Source: Streptomyces sp. NRRL S-37
GTDB lineage: Bacteria > Actinomycetota > Actinomycetes > Streptomycetales > Streptomycetaceae
Assembly (NCBI RefSeq): GCF_000721605.1
Contig: NZ_JOIZ01000034.1
Location: forward strand, 1-42,108
Direction of reading: 5' to 3'
DNA: 42,108 bases
A program made the position numbers and the translations under genes. Position 1 is the first letter of the stretch. Each line of letters starts with the position of its first letter. This document shows positions 26,085-37,153 of this stretch, piece after piece. Under the pieces are notes generated by a model. It was not told the origin of the DNA. It did no database searches and worked only from the letters and a program-made list of their open reading frames with translations.

Positions 26085-26141
26085 AGAACAGTACGTGGCA
26101 TAACAGCACGGATTCCGTCACGAGTCCAGGGACATGACAAA

Positions 26142-26173
26142 GGCCCCGGTGGTCACGCACGCCGACCGGGGCC
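26142..26173 (-). terminator. Terminator downstream of glgC
   Basis: GGCCCCGGT pairs with ACCGGGGCC around a 14-base loop, 14 bases after the glgC stop. Alternative inner pairs GGTC/GACC are possible. Confidence 0.75.
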
Positions 26174-26186
26174 CTCCTTCGCGTCA

Positions 26187-27407
26187 CTACGGCACGAGCT
26201 GTCCCTTGCCGAGCGCGATCACCCCGCCCTTGGACACCGTGTACAGCTCCGCGTCCCGCTCGGGGTTGACGCCGATCGTGGCGCCCGGCGGCACCTCCAC
26301 GTTCTTGTCGAGCACCGCGCCGCGCACCACCGCGCCCCGCCCGATGTGCACGTTGTCGTGCAGCACCGAGCCCTGCACCACCGCCCCCGGATCGACGACC
26401 ACGCCCGGCGACAGCACGGACCGGGTGACCTGGCCCCGGATCAGACAGCCGGCGCTGATGATCGACTCGCTCGCCATGCCGCCCGCGTTGAAGCGGGCCG
26501 GGGAGAGCTGGCCGGAGTGCGTGTAAATGGGCCACTGCCGGTTGTAGAGGTTGAACGCGGGGCGCTCGGCGATCAGGTCCATGTGCGCCTCGAAGTACGC
26601 GTCCAGCGTGCCGACGTCCCGCCAGTAGCCCTGGTCGCGGCTGGTCTCGCCGGGCACGTGGTTGGTGCTGAAGTCGTACAGCGCGGCCTCGCCCCGCTCG
26701 GTGAGCTGGGGCAGGATCGAACCGCCCATGTCGTGCACCGACTCCTCGTCCTCGGCGTCCCGGTGGAGGGCCTCGATGAGCGCCTTGGTGGAGAAGACGT
26801 AGTTCCCCATGGAGGCGAACACGCACTCGGGGTCGCCGGCCAGTCCGGGCGGGTCGGCGGGCTTCTCCAGGAAGCGCTCCACGGACCGTCCGTCCGAGCC
26901 CGGCGTGATCACGCCGAAGGAGGCGGACTCCGAGCGCGGCACCCTGATCCCCGCCACCGTGACCCCGGCCCCGCTCTCGATGTGCTGGGCGAGCATCTGG
27001 CGCGGGTCCATGCGGTACACGTGGTCGGCGCCGAACACGACCACGTACTCCGGCCGTTCGTCGTAGATCAGGTTCAGGGACTGCAGGATCGCGTCGGCGC
27101 TGCCCAGGTACCAGCGCGGGCCGAGGCGCTGCTGGGCGGGGACCGGGGTGACGTAGTTGCCGAGCAGGCTGGACATCCGCCAGGTGGTGGTGATGTGCCG
27201 GTCCAGCGAGTGCGACTTGTACTGCGTGAGCACGCAGATGCGCCGGATGTCACCGTTGACCAGGTTGGACAGCACGAAGTCGACCAGGCGGTAGGTGCCG
27301 CCGAAGGTGACCGCCGGTTTGGCGCGGTCCGCCGTCAGGGGCATCAGGCGCTTGCCCTCGCCGCCCGCGAGCACGATTCCCAGGACCGAAGGACCACCAC
27401 GACGCAT
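26187..27407 (-). CDS. glgC: Glucose-1-phosphate adenylyltransferase
   Basis: The 406-residue ADP-glucose pyrophosphorylase has the nucleotide-binding start [30 protein letters not shown], then [44 protein letters not shown] and [18 protein letters not shown], and a C-terminal left-handed beta-helix with hexapeptide repeats ([39 protein letters not shown]). It makes ADP-glucose from glucose-1-phosphate and ATP for glycogen or maltose-1-phosphate synthesis. ATG 27407 follows GGGGAG. The glycogen synthase gene lies 51 bases upstream on the same strand, so the two are likely an operon. Confidence 0.95.
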   Translation of the reverse strand: MRRGGPSVLGIVLAGGEGKRLMPLTADRAKPAVTFGGTYRLVDFVLSNLVNGDIRRICVLTQYKSHSLDRHITTTWRMSSLLGNYVTPVPAQQRLGPRWYLGSADAILQSLNLIYDERPEYVVVFGADHVYRMDPRQMLAQHIESGAGVTVAGIRVPRSESASFGVITPGSDGRSVERFLEKPADPPGLAGDPECVFASMGNYVFSTKALIEALHRDAEDEESVHDMGGSILPQLTERGEAALYDFSTNHVPGETSRDQGYWRDVGTLDAYFEAHMDLIAERPAFNLYNRQWPIYTHSGQLSPARFNAGGMASESIISAGCLIRGQVTRSVLSPGVVVDPGAVVQGSVLHDNVHIGRGAVVRGAVLDKNVEVPPGATIGVNPERDAELYTVSKGGVIALGKGQLVP

Positions 27408-27458
27408 GGCCGCTCCCCTCACGCCGAATTTTCCCAAGACTGCCCCGGACGGGCGGGA

Positions 27459-28610
27459 CTAAGCCTGTTCGAGGATCTCCTCGTAGAGCCCGGCCGTACG
27501 GCGGGCCACCGCGCCCCAGCCGAACTCCGAGACCGCGCGCTCCCGGCCCGCCTCTCCCATCCGCCGTGCCGCCTCCGGGTCGCCGAGGACCAAGTCGAGC
27601 GCCCGTGTGAGGCCCGCCTCGAAGTCGTCGTCCGCGTCCACGAGTACCCCGGTGTCGCCGTCCGCCACGACCTCGGGAATCCCGCCGACCCGGGAGGCGA
27701 CCACGGCGGTGCCGCACGCCATGGCCTCCAGGTTGACGATGCCGAGCGGCTCGTACACCGAGGGGCAGACGAACACGGCGGCGTGCGTCAGAAGCTGGAT
27801 CACCTCGGGCCGCGGCAGCATCCGCGGGATCCAGTGCACACCCGCGCGGGCCCGGCTCAGCTCCTCGTACAGCTCGCGGAACTCCCGGTCGATCCCGGGC
27901 GTGTCCGGGGCGCCGGCGCACAGCACGACCTGCGCGGCCGGGTCGATGCCGCGCACCGCCCGCAGCAGCTGGGGCACGCCCTTCTGCCGGGTGATCCGGC
28001 CGACGAACAGCACGTACGGGCGGGAACGGTCGAGGCCGATCCGGTCCAGCGCGTCGGTGCCGGGATCGGGACGGTACAGGTCCGTGTCGATGCCGTTGTG
28101 CACGACGTGCACCCGGGCGGGGTCCAGTGCCGGGTAGGAGGCGAGGATGTCGTCGCGCATGGCGCCGGAGACGGCGATCACGCCGTCGGCCGCCTCCACG
28201 GCGGTGCGCTCGGCCCAGCTCGACAGGGCGTAGCCGCCGCCGAGCTGCTCGGCCTTCCAGGGGCGCAGCGGCTCCAGGGAGTGGGCGGTCATCACGTGCG
28301 GGACGCCGTACAGCAGCTTGGCGAGGTGGCCGCCGAGGTTGGCGTACCAGGTGTGGGAGTGGACGAGGTCGCGGCCCTGGAGGGCGGCGGCCATGGCGAG
28401 GTCCACGGAGAAGGTGCGCAGCGCGTCGTTGGCGCCGTCGAGCGCGGACCAGGGGCGGTGGCGCAGCACGCCGTCCGCCTTGCCCTCGCCCCAGCAGTGC
28501 ACCTCCAGGTCCACCAGCGGCCGCAGCTCCCGGGCGAGGAATTCCACATGGACTCCCGCGCCGCCGTACACGTCCGGGGGGTACTCCCGTGTCAGCAGTC
28601 CCACTCGCAC
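27459..28610 (-). CDS. glgA: Glycogen synthase, GT4 actinobacterial type
   Basis: The 383-residue GT-B glycosyltransferase of family 4 opens VGLLTREYPPDVYGGAGVHVEFLAREL and has VHSHTWYANLGG, VTAHSLEPLRPWK, VHNGIDTD, VLFVGRITRQKG and the nucleotide-sugar site CPSVYEPLGIVNLEAMACGTAVVAS. In actinobacteria this type uses ADP-glucose, either to extend alpha-glucan or to form maltose-1-phosphate (the GlgM role in mycobacteria). Which of the two holds cannot be told. GTG 28610 follows a G-rich site. glgC is next downstream. Confidence 0.88.
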   Translation of the reverse strand: MRVGLLTREYPPDVYGGAGVHVEFLARELRPLVDLEVHCWGEGKADGVLRHRPWSALDGANDALRTFSVDLAMAAALQGRDLVHSHTWYANLGGHLAKLLYGVPHVMTAHSLEPLRPWKAEQLGGGYALSSWAERTAVEAADGVIAVSGAMRDDILASYPALDPARVHVVHNGIDTDLYRPDPGTDALDRIGLDRSRPYVLFVGRITRQKGVPQLLRAVRGIDPAAQVVLCAGAPDTPGIDREFRELYEELSRARAGVHWIPRMLPRPEVIQLLTHAAVFVCPSVYEPLGIVNLEAMACGTAVVASRVGGIPEVVADGDTGVLVDADDDFEAGLTRALDLVLGDPEAARRMGEAGRERAVSEFGWGAVARRTAGLYEEILEQA

Positions 28611-28649
28611 CCGTGAACCCCCTGTCTGAGCGGACGTCGACCTTCATGG

Positions 28650-29387
28650 TCACCCGGACGGGGCGCGCGGGGAAGAGCGGGGCGGCCGTACGAGGCAGCA
28701 GTCGCCGCAGACGCCCCCGCCGGGCACCCGGTAGTACAGACAGCAGCTACGGCGCCGGAAGGCGGTGCCCGTGAGGGTTCCGGTCCCGGTGAGCAGGGGG
28801 TGCGCGAGGAGTTCGGCCGCCAGGAAGACGGCGCGGGCGGCGACGTCCGTACGGCCGTGGCGGCGCCCCCAGCGGTCCAGTTCCCGGGCGGCGCCCACGA
28901 GCGCGGAGGCGGCGTTGCCGCGCAGCAGGCCCGGTGCGAGGCGGTGGCGGGAGCGCAGGGCCGCGGCGAGGGGTTCGAGGTGGCCGTGCGGCACCAGCTC
29001 CGCGATCGTCGCCGCGTCGCCGGGCAGCGGCCGTACCTCCGTCAGCCACAGGTCGTCGGGGGCGCTGCCCTCGGGGTCCCAGCGCAGCAACGACGGGGCG
29101 AGGTCGGGGACGGCGCCGTACAGGGCGGCGGAGCCGAGGGCCACGGACCACAGGCGGGCGGCGAGCCCCTGCTGGGCCACCGACGCGGCGACCCTCGCCT
29201 CGTGGGTGCGCAGGGCGCCGGCGACCCGGTGGATCCGCGAGGTCAGGAAGTCGTCCTGAACATCCGGGGGCCGCGGTTCGTATGCCTGGGCGAGTGTGGG
29301 CAGGCGGCGGTCGGCCGCTCCCGCCGTGCGCAGGACGAAGAAACCACCGAGGCGGTGAAGGGCGGTGAGAGACGGGTCGAGGTCCAC
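28650..29387 (-). CDS. FhuF-like (2Fe-2S) ferric iron reductase-type protein
   Basis: The 245-residue protein ends with RRRSCCLYYRVPGGGVCGDCCL, the CC-x8-CxxC cluster site that marks the FhuF C-terminus. The upstream part (WSVALGSAALYGAVPDLAPSLLRWDP and a later helical segment) fits the FhuF family, which reduces iron in siderophores. No siderophore genes are nearby. GTG 29387 is preceded by TACTACT seven bases upstream, so the message may be leaderless; a TTG 18 bases upstream is possible. It ends 40 bases before glgA on the same strand. Confidence 0.78.
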   Translation of the reverse strand: MDLDPSLTALHRLGGFFVLRTAGAADRRLPTLAQAYEPRPPDVQDDFLTSRIHRVAGALRTHEARVAASVAQQGLAARLWSVALGSAALYGAVPDLAPSLLRWDPEGSAPDDLWLTEVRPLPGDAATIAELVPHGHLEPLAAALRSRHRLAPGLLRGNAASALVGAARELDRWGRRHGRTDVAARAVFLAAELLAHPLLTGTGTLTGTAFRRRSCCLYYRVPGGGVCGDCCLVRPPRSSPRAPSG

Positions 29388-29407
29388 GACGTGCAGTAGT
29401 ACCAAGG

Positions 29408-29457
29408 CCCCTAGGGGGCGGGACCAGGGGCCCTCCACCCCGGGGCACCCACCCTGG
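29408..29457. promoter_or_regulatory. Cluster of self-complementary blocks between divergent genes
   Basis: CCCCTAGGGG (29408-29417) and CCCCGGGG (29438-29445) are palindromes, and CCAGGG (29424) pairs with CCCTGG (29452). They lie just upstream of the likely -10 box of the FhuF-like gene and 160-200 bases before the transporter gene. They could be operators or only GC-rich sequence. Confidence 0.3.
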
Positions 29458-29615
29458 GGATGACGGGGGCGCCGCCGTACTCCATCGGCAGTAGGACTCA
29501 TTGAGTGCTCAGGGACGACGACGGGAACACTCTGACACGGCATCGTGTTGGTTATGGAAGCCGACCGTTCGCCGTGCCGGGCCCAGCGCCCCGGCCTCAC
29601 GCAGAGGAGCAGCCG

Positions 29616-32070
<2,455 letters not shown>

Positions 32071-32367
32071 CTATCGGCCGCACGGATGCGCCAAGTGGCC
32101 GGTAGCTTTCGCCTGTTGCGCCCCCCTTGGTGCTCCGTGGGGAGCGTGCGCGGGCGGGTGTGTCCGTCCGCGGGGGCGTGCGGGGGCGTGCGCCCACTGA
32201 GTGCGCGAGGGGCATCCGCGCGTATGTGCCTGAGCAGTGTCACGACGAGCCGCGCGTGCGCACACGAGTGCGGCACGTCAGGATGGTCGACGGCAGGACT
32301 GGCGGGCACCGACCGGCAGCACCGGGCCCCGGCAGTACCGATACCACGTTCATGAGGAGCCACCCCA

Positions 32368-33807
32368 ATGAGCAGTTCAGCGCAGATCGGCGTCACGGGA
32401 CTCGCGGTCATGGGCCGCAACCTCGCGCGCAACTTCGCCCGCAACGGCTACACGGTCGCGGTGCACAACCGAACGGCGGCACGCACGCACGCGCTGGTGG
32501 AGGAGTTCGGGCACGAGGGGAGCTTCGTGGCGGCCGAAACGGCCAAGGAGTTCGTGGCGGCGCTGGAGCGGCCGCGGCGGCTGGTCGTGATGGTGAAGGC
32601 GGGTGAGCCGACGGACGCCGTGATCGAGGAGTTCGCGCCCCTGCTGGAGCCCGGCGACATGATCATCGACGGCGGCAACGCGCACTTCGCGGACACCCGC
32701 CGCCGGGAGAAGGCGCTGCGGGAGCAGGGCATCCACTTCGTCGGCATGGGCGTCTCCGGCGGCGAGGAGGGCGCGCTGAACGGGCCGAGCATCATGCCGG
32801 GCGGCCCGAAGGAGTCGTACGACTCGCTCGGCCCGATGCTGGAGAAGATCTCCGCGAAGGCGAAGGACGGCTCCCCCTGCGTCACGCACGTCGGCCCGGA
32901 CGGCGCCGGACACTTCGTGAAGATGGTGCACAACGGCATCGAGTACGCCGACATGCAGCTGATCGGTGAGGCGTACCAGCTGCTGCGCGATGTCGCCGGG
33001 TACTCCCCCGCGCGGATCGCGGAGATCTTCCGCACCTGGAACACCGGCCGGCTGGACTCCTACCTGATCGAGATCACCGCCGAGGTGCTGTCGCACGTGG
33101 ACGCCGCCACGGGCAAGCCGTTCGTGGACGTGGTGGTGGACCAGGCGGAGCAGAAGGGCACGGGCCGCTGGACCGTGCAGATCGCGCTCGACCTGGGCGT
33201 GCCGGTGTCCGGCATCGCCGAGGCCGTCTTCGCGCGCTCCCTGTCCGGTCACGCGGCGCTGCGCGAGGCGTCGCGCTCCCTGGCCGGTCCGAAGGCGGCG
33301 CCGCTGGGCGAGGCGGAGGCGGCGGCGTTCGCCGACCGGGTGGAGCAGGCGCTGTACGCGTCGAAGATCGTGTCGTACACGCAGGGCTTCCACGAGGTCG
33401 CGGCCGGCAGCGAGGAGTACGGCTGGGACATCGACCTCGGCGCGGTCTCCGCGATCTGGCGCGGCGGCTGCATCATCCGCGCGGCCTTCCTGGACCGCAT
33501 CCGCGCCGCCTACGACGCCCGCGCGGACCTGCCCAGCCTGCTGTCGGACGAGACGTTCGCGCGGGAGATCGCCGACGCCCAGGACGACTGGCGCGAGGTG
33601 CTGATCGCGGCGACCCGCCAGGGCGTGCCGGCCCCCGGCTTCGCCGCGGCCCTCGCCTACTACGACGCCCTGCGCGCGGAGCGTCTGCCGGCCGCGCTCA
33701 CCCAGGGGCAGCGCGACTACTTCGGCGCGCACACCTACCGGCGCACGGACCGCGACGGCTCGTTCCACACGCTGTGGGGCGGGGACCGCTCGGAGGTGAC
33801 GGCGTAA
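32368..33807 (+). CDS. gnd: 6-phosphogluconate dehydrogenase, decarboxylating
   Basis: The 479-residue protein is full length for the long NADP-type enzyme. Motifs are GLAVMGRNLARNFARNGYTVAVHNR for the cofactor, MIIDGGNAHFADTRRREKAL, GMGVSGGEEGAL.GPSIMPGG, HVGPDGAGHFVKMVHNGIEYADMQ with the catalytic Lys, and the C-terminal QRDYFGAHTYRRTD. It converts 6-phosphogluconate to ribulose-5-phosphate and makes NADPH. ATG 32368 follows GAGGAGCC. It stands alone, with a strong terminator after it. Confidence 0.96.
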   Translation: MSSSAQIGVTGLAVMGRNLARNFARNGYTVAVHNRTAARTHALVEEFGHEGSFVAAETAKEFVAALERPRRLVVMVKAGEPTDAVIEEFAPLLEPGDMIIDGGNAHFADTRRREKALREQGIHFVGMGVSGGEEGALNGPSIMPGGPKESYDSLGPMLEKISAKAKDGSPCVTHVGPDGAGHFVKMVHNGIEYADMQLIGEAYQLLRDVAGYSPARIAEIFRTWNTGRLDSYLIEITAEVLSHVDAATGKPFVDVVVDQAEQKGTGRWTVQIALDLGVPVSGIAEAVFARSLSGHAALREASRSLAGPKAAPLGEAEAAAFADRVEQALYASKIVSYTQGFHEVAAGSEEYGWDIDLGAVSAIWRGGCIIRAAFLDRIRAAYDARADLPSLLSDETFAREIADAQDDWREVLIAATRQGVPAPGFAAALAYYDALRAERLPAALTQGQRDYFGAHTYRRTDRDGSFHTLWGGDRSEVTA

Positions 33808-33818
33808 CACCCCGCAGG

Positions 33819-33857
33819 ACAGGGCGGTGGGCGGCCTTCGGTCGTCCACCGCCCTGT
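33819..33857. terminator. Bidirectional terminator between gnd and Pro-rich gene
   Basis: ACAGGGCGGTGG and CCACCGCCCTGT form a perfect 12-base stem that extends to about 17 pairs with two G-U pairs and a CTTCG-type loop. It serves gnd on the plus strand and the Pro-rich gene on the minus strand. Confidence 0.88.
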
Positions 33858-33873
33858 TCCGTGCCGCGTCCGG

Positions 33874-34140
33874 TCAGCTCAGCGGCGGGCCGGGTTCCGG
33901 GTTCGGCACCGGCTCGGGGCCCGGCGGGATCGGCGAGGGGGACGGCTCGGGGGGAACCGGGTGCGGCGGGGGCGGCTGCGGTCCCGGGCCCGGCGGGGGC
34001 GGGGTCGGCTCCGGGCCCGGTCCCGGCGGCGGGGGCACAGGGGTGGGGTCCGGGTAGGGCTCGGGGTGCGAGGGGTCCGGGCCGGGGGTGGGTCCCGGTG
34101 TGGGGCCCGGCGGAACGGGGTCCGGGTACGGGTTCGTCAT
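33874..34140 (-). CDS. 88-residue Pro/Gly-rich protein
   Basis: After MTNPYPDPV the protein is almost wholly Pro, Gly, Glu, Asp and Ser, with repeats such as PGPTPGPTPGPDP and PPPPGPGPEPTPPPPGPGP. No signal peptide is visible. ATG 34140 has GGAGG upstream. It may form an extended polyproline chain, though a spurious frame in GC-rich DNA is possible. It is the last minus-strand frame before the gnd terminator. Confidence 0.5.
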   Translation of the reverse strand: MTNPYPDPVPPGPTPGPTPGPDPSHPEPYPDPTPVPPPPGPGPEPTPPPPGPGPQPPPPHPVPPEPSPSPIPPGPEPVPNPEPGPPLS

Positions 34141-34193
34141 GGCGCGTGTCCTCCGGCCTGTCGGTCGACGTCGGCTCTGGACTACTCCCCCGC

Positions 34194-34403
34194 CTACCCG
34201 GCGGCCGCCGCTCCAGTCACCCGCCCGGGTGACCGGAGCGGGGCCGGGTGGCACAGGCGGGCCGCCGCGTGGCCGTCGGAGCGGGTGCGCTCCGACACGT
34301 CCTCGGCGACGGGGTGCCGCGACTCCGGCCCGGGGTGATCCTCGTCGCGCGGCGCGTCGAGGACGGGCACGTGGACGGGCGAGGTGTGCGGCGGTGCGGG
34401 CAC
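34194..34403 (-). CDS. Small 69-residue frame downstream of the GNAT gene
   Basis: GTG 34403 lies five bases after the GNAT stop with GAGG before it, so translational coupling is possible. The product (PAPPHTSPVHVPVLDAPRDEDHPG... to GAAAAG) has high third-position GC for most of its length and no recognised domain. Its end overlaps a hairpin. Existence is uncertain. Confidence 0.35.
   Translation of the reverse strand: MPAPPHTSPVHVPVLDAPRDEDHPGPESRHPVAEDVSERTRSDGHAAARLCHPAPLRSPGRVTGAAAAG
34211..34238 (-). terminator. Hairpin at the end of the panD gene group
   Basis: CTCCaGTCACCCG and CGGGTGACcGGAG form a 12-pair stem with one mismatch around a two-base gap that would open. Position after the GNAT/small frame and before the Pro-rich gene suggests a terminator. 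Confidence 0.5.
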
Positions 34404-34408
34404 GGTCC

Positions 34409-34753
34409 TCAGAACCGCTCGGGATGCGCCGTCAGCCACTCCTTCGCCGCCCGGATCAGCTCCGGCCCGGCCGCCGGAGCGTCGTCGGCGTGGCGCTCGG
34501 TCCACGCGGCGACGTACGGGCAGAGCGGGGCGACGGCGCTGTCCTCGCGGGCGGCGACGGCGTAGAGCTCGCGGGCGAGGGAGCCCGCGATGCCCTTGCC
34601 CTCGTGGGCGGGCTCCACGACGGTGTGCACCGGCACGAGCGCGCGCTCGGGGGCGTCGAGGACGAAGTACTCGATCCGCCCGACGACTTCGCCGTCCGCC
34701 ACCGCCTCGAGCCGGCCCGCCGCCCGGTCGTCACGGATCTCGATGTCACCCAT
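34409..34753 (-). CDS. GNAT-fold acetyltransferase, YjdJ type
   Basis: The 114-residue protein is of the small Gcn5-related type: GRLEAVADGEVVGRIEYFVLD, LVPVHTVVEPAHEGKGIAGSLARELYAVAARED and APLCPYVAAWTERH. The acetyl-CoA loop is EHEGKGIAGSL-like (here AHEGKGIAGSL). The substrate is unknown. ATG 34753 is listed, but GTG 34759 has better spacing from GGAG and may be the true start. It follows panD by about 30 bases on the same strand. Confidence 0.78.
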   Translation of the reverse strand: MGDIEIRDDRAAGRLEAVADGEVVGRIEYFVLDAPERALVPVHTVVEPAHEGKGIAGSLARELYAVAAREDSAVAPLCPYVAAWTERHADDAPAAGPELIRAAKEWLTAHPERF

Positions 34754-34787
34754 GGCCACGTCACGCTCCTGCCTCGGTCCGCGCCGG

Positions 34788-35210
34788 TCAGGCCGTGGTG
34801 ACGGCCCCCGGGCTGCGCTCCTGGTCCGACCCCGGCACCGGTTCGGACGGGTCGGCCCCCAGGGACACGATGCGGTTGTCACCGTCCACGTGCACCACCC
34901 GGGGTTCCAGCGCCCGCGCCTCGGCGTCGGTCACCTGAGCGTAACTGATGATGATCACCAGATCACCGGGCTGGACGAGATGGGCGGCGGCCCCGTTGAT
35001 CCCGATCACCCCGGACCCGCGCTCCCCCTCGATGACGTACGTCTCCAGCCGCGCCCCGTTGGTGATGTCGACGATGTGCACGAGTTCACCGGGCAGCAGA
35101 TCGGCGGCATCGAGCAGCTCGGCGTCGATCGTCACGGATCCCACGTAGTGCAGGTCGGCCTGGGTGACGGTGGCGCGGTGGATCTTGGACTTGAACATGG
35201 TGCGCAGCAT
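34788..35210 (-). CDS. panD: Aspartate 1-decarboxylase
   Basis: The 140-residue proenzyme starts [29 protein letters not shown]. Self-cleavage occurs at Gly24-Ser25, where Ser25 becomes the pyruvoyl group. Later motifs [44 protein letters not shown] are complete. It makes beta-alanine from aspartate for pantothenate and CoA. ATG 35210 follows CAGGAG. The first ten codons occur again, identically, at 38773-38802, and its leader recurs in diverged form, so this gene sits at a recombination junction. The present leader may have arrived with the adjacent cassette. Confidence 0.95.
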   Translation of the reverse strand: MLRTMFKSKIHRATVTQADLHYVGSVTIDAELLDAADLLPGELVHIVDITNGARLETYVIEGERGSGVIGINGAAAHLVQPGDLVIIISYAQVTDAEARALEPRVVHVDGDNRIVSLGADPSEPVPGSDQERSPGAVTTA

Positions 35211-35211
35211 G
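35181..35211. repeat. 31-bp direct repeat, left copy (panD start)
   Basis: These 31 bases cover the first ten codons of panD plus one leader base and are identical, in the same orientation, to 38773-38803. Identity stops sharply on the panD-body side and breaks up on the leader side. This is the pattern of attachment-site copies or of a recombination endpoint. Confidence 0.8.
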
Positions 35212-35234
35212 GACAAACTCCTGTTTTGTTTGCT

Positions 35235-35261
35235 CCCTGCCTGCTTTTTGCAGGTCAAGGG
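35235..35261 (-). ncRNA. panD leader hairpin
   Basis: Read on the minus strand: CCCT, tga, CCTGC, aaaaa, GCAGG, c, AGGG. Inner and outer stems are both kept in the diverged second leader at 38825-38851, where one C-G pair becomes U-G. It lies about 25 bases before the panD start and close to its ribosome-binding site. GTAAGGT upstream (about 35271-35277) may be the -10 box. Confidence 0.45.
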
Positions 35262-35764
35262 CCCTCTCGACCTTACACCGACACCCCCACTCGATGTTTG
35301 TGAAGAACATCGCTCCGGTCAGGCGAGACGACTTCCTGCCTGGGCTTTCGCTCCGTCATCGGCTCCTGTACAGGAAGTCCCTCGGGAAGGCCCGGCGACT
35401 CATGCTGACCGGATGCTGACTTGCCTGATGAGCCATCAACATGTGGGAACCCTCTCTGTACACACGGACGACGTGCGTCCACGCACCACTGACCTGTCGA
35501 ACACCGACAGCACTCCGGTTCATGGAACACGGCCCCTTGCCATCAGGCCGGTCGACGCCCCGGAAGCCGGCTCGCTGCCTGCCGCCCGTCCAGGGCTCCT
35601 TGACAGCGTGGAACTCACGAGCGAGGCGGGGTCAAGGCGCCGACACCGGCCCGCCCGGGCCGAAGCCCAGGTCACGCGCCCCTGCGCACTTGTGTGCGCC
35701 GCTCCTCCCCTCCGTACGGTCCAGCCGATGGCGAACCGCCCTCGCACACCGTCAAGGAGAGCTG
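35262..35764. other. Distal panD leader and non-coding start of the inserted stretch
   Basis: The first part, to about 35350, is the rest of the panD leader, matching 38852-38945 loosely. Beyond it no gene is supported: open frames lack ribosome-binding sites and have mixed codon use. GCTGACCGGATGCTGAC at 35404-35420 recurs with two changes at 38708-38724. Confidence 0.5.
35404..35420 (+). repeat. GCTGAC pair, left copy
   Basis: GCTGACCGGATGCTGAC contains GCTGAC twice, 11 bases apart. It matches 15 of 17 bases with 38708-38724. Both lie inside the 31-bp repeats and upstream of the outward-reading ends of the cassette genes, so they may be operators or recombinase sites. Confidence 0.45.
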
Positions 35765-37153
35765 TTGAAGCCGACCGAGGAAGTGCTCCAGGACCTGACC
35801 CAGCCCTCGAACGTCTCCGTCAACTCCGACGACGCGCTCGTCGGGAAGGTGAGGGCCGCCATCGCGGCGGACGACGAGAAGCGGAAGGAGAATGAGGACG
35901 AGCCGCTCCGCCGGAAGCCCACCCTCGTCCCGATCCTGCCGAGGGAGCTGCCCCGGCAGTTCGAAGTGACCCTCTGGGACGTGCTCCACACCCTCGCCCG
36001 GGCCACTGCCCTGTCGTGGCGTGGTGCGGGCCGGGGGCTGGCGGAGCACTGGGGCGCACTCAAGTACACCCAGGCCCTGGCCGGCGGTCGGGACTCCTTC
36101 CTCGGCCTCACCGACGAAGGCCACCGCATCGCGGACCACTACAAGTCGCTGCAGTCCGGCGAGCTCGGCATCGGCTTCGCGCTCACGCTCACCGAGCACA
36201 TGCTGCGCAGCCGTTTCCCCGACCATTCGGTGACGATCGTCCCCGCCGACACGGCGTTACGCGCTGGCTGGGCCCTCACCAGCAGGGACAAGGGCGAGAA
36301 GGTGAAGTACCGCTATCGTCCGCAGTACTTCGCCGAGGTCTGGCGGCCGGGCGAGCCGTCCCTTGCCATCCCCCTCGCTTGCAAGGGCAACCACGGCGAA
36401 TCCGCCACCTCCGCCGAGCAACTGGCCTCCGCCTCGGCCCACGCCGAAGCGGTCCACATCGGCGCGTGGAACGAGACCCCCAGCCTGCTGTTCAGCACGC
36501 AGCTCCCAACAGACGGCAGCACAATGACCGTCCACGCCCTCCAGGCGCCGGGCAGTGGCGGTCGGCTGTCCCCGGCAGAGGGCCGGGAAGCGAACCTGAA
36601 CGCCCCGCCGTTCCAGGCGAACGTGATGCCGGACATCCACCCGCCGGCCGAGGGCCTGGTGACACCGGAGCCCGTACGGGGCTGCCACGTGCAGCCGAAG
36701 GACTACGCCTGGTTCCAGGAGACCCTGGCCCACACCACGGCAGCGGGCCTCATGACCTTCACCGGCTCGGGCCACGCAACCGCCCGCCACCTGACCGACC
36801 GGCAGGGCCGCAAACGCTTCACCGGTCTCGAACACGCGGCCAGCATGAGCATCCAGGACGCCGCCCACACCCTCTTCGGCAACGAGTACGTCGGCACCGA
36901 CCACGTCTTCCGCCTCAACGGCCCCCGCGTCGAGGCGTTCTCCGGTGTGGACGAGGGGGTCTTCCGACTTCTCGCCAGGGGCGACATCGAGCAGTACCGC
37001 GCCCTCGTCCACGCGAGCCGCCACGTCCGCCCCCGCCTCACCTTCGACGAGGACTGGGGCGGTCCGGTCTCCGTCCACGCCGACGGCTCTGTCTTCGCCC
37101 TGCGGCTGTTGCCGGGGCAGAACGAGGAACCCTGCGCGTGCTCGTCTCGCTGA
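35765..37153 (+). CDS. Uncharacterised 462-residue protein of the inserted cassette
   Basis: TTG 35765 has AAGGAG five bases upstream and is chosen over upstream frames without such sites. The N-terminal 45 residues are acidic and charged, then come PTLVPILPRELPRQFEVTLWDVL, a helical block HYKSLQSGELGIGFALTLTEHML and a beta-alpha section YFAEVWRPGEPSLAIPLACKGNH. This last part looks like a PD-(D/E)xK nuclease core in which the acidic residues are replaced (ACK instead of ECK), so activity is doubtful. A TTA codon at 36257-36259 makes translation depend on the bldA tRNA. No family is recognised. It neighbours an AbiEii-type gene, which suggests a defence role. Confidence 0.72.
   Translation: MKPTEEVLQDLTQPSNVSVNSDDALVGKVRAAIAADDEKRKENEDEPLRRKPTLVPILPRELPRQFEVTLWDVLHTLARATALSWRGAGRGLAEHWGALKYTQALAGGRDSFLGLTDEGHRIADHYKSLQSGELGIGFALTLTEHMLRSRFPDHSVTIVPADTALRAGWALTSRDKGEKVKYRYRPQYFAEVWRPGEPSLAIPLACKGNHGESATSAEQLASASAHAEAVHIGAWNETPSLLFSTQLPTDGSTMTVHALQAPGSGGRLSPAEGREANLNAPPFQANVMPDIHPPAEGLVTPEPVRGCHVQPKDYAWFQETLAHTTAAGLMTFTGSGHATARHLTDRQGRKRFTGLEHAASMSIQDAAHTLFGNEYVGTDHVFRLNGPRVEAFSGVDEGVFRLLARGDIEQYRALVHASRHVRPRLTFDEDWGGPVSVHADGSVFALRLLPGQNEEPCACSSR

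Noticed and set aside
35441..35764. Long upstream extension of the cassette protein frame
   Set aside because: No ribosome-binding site before the earlier start codons and codon use is irregular; TTG 35765 has a strong site.
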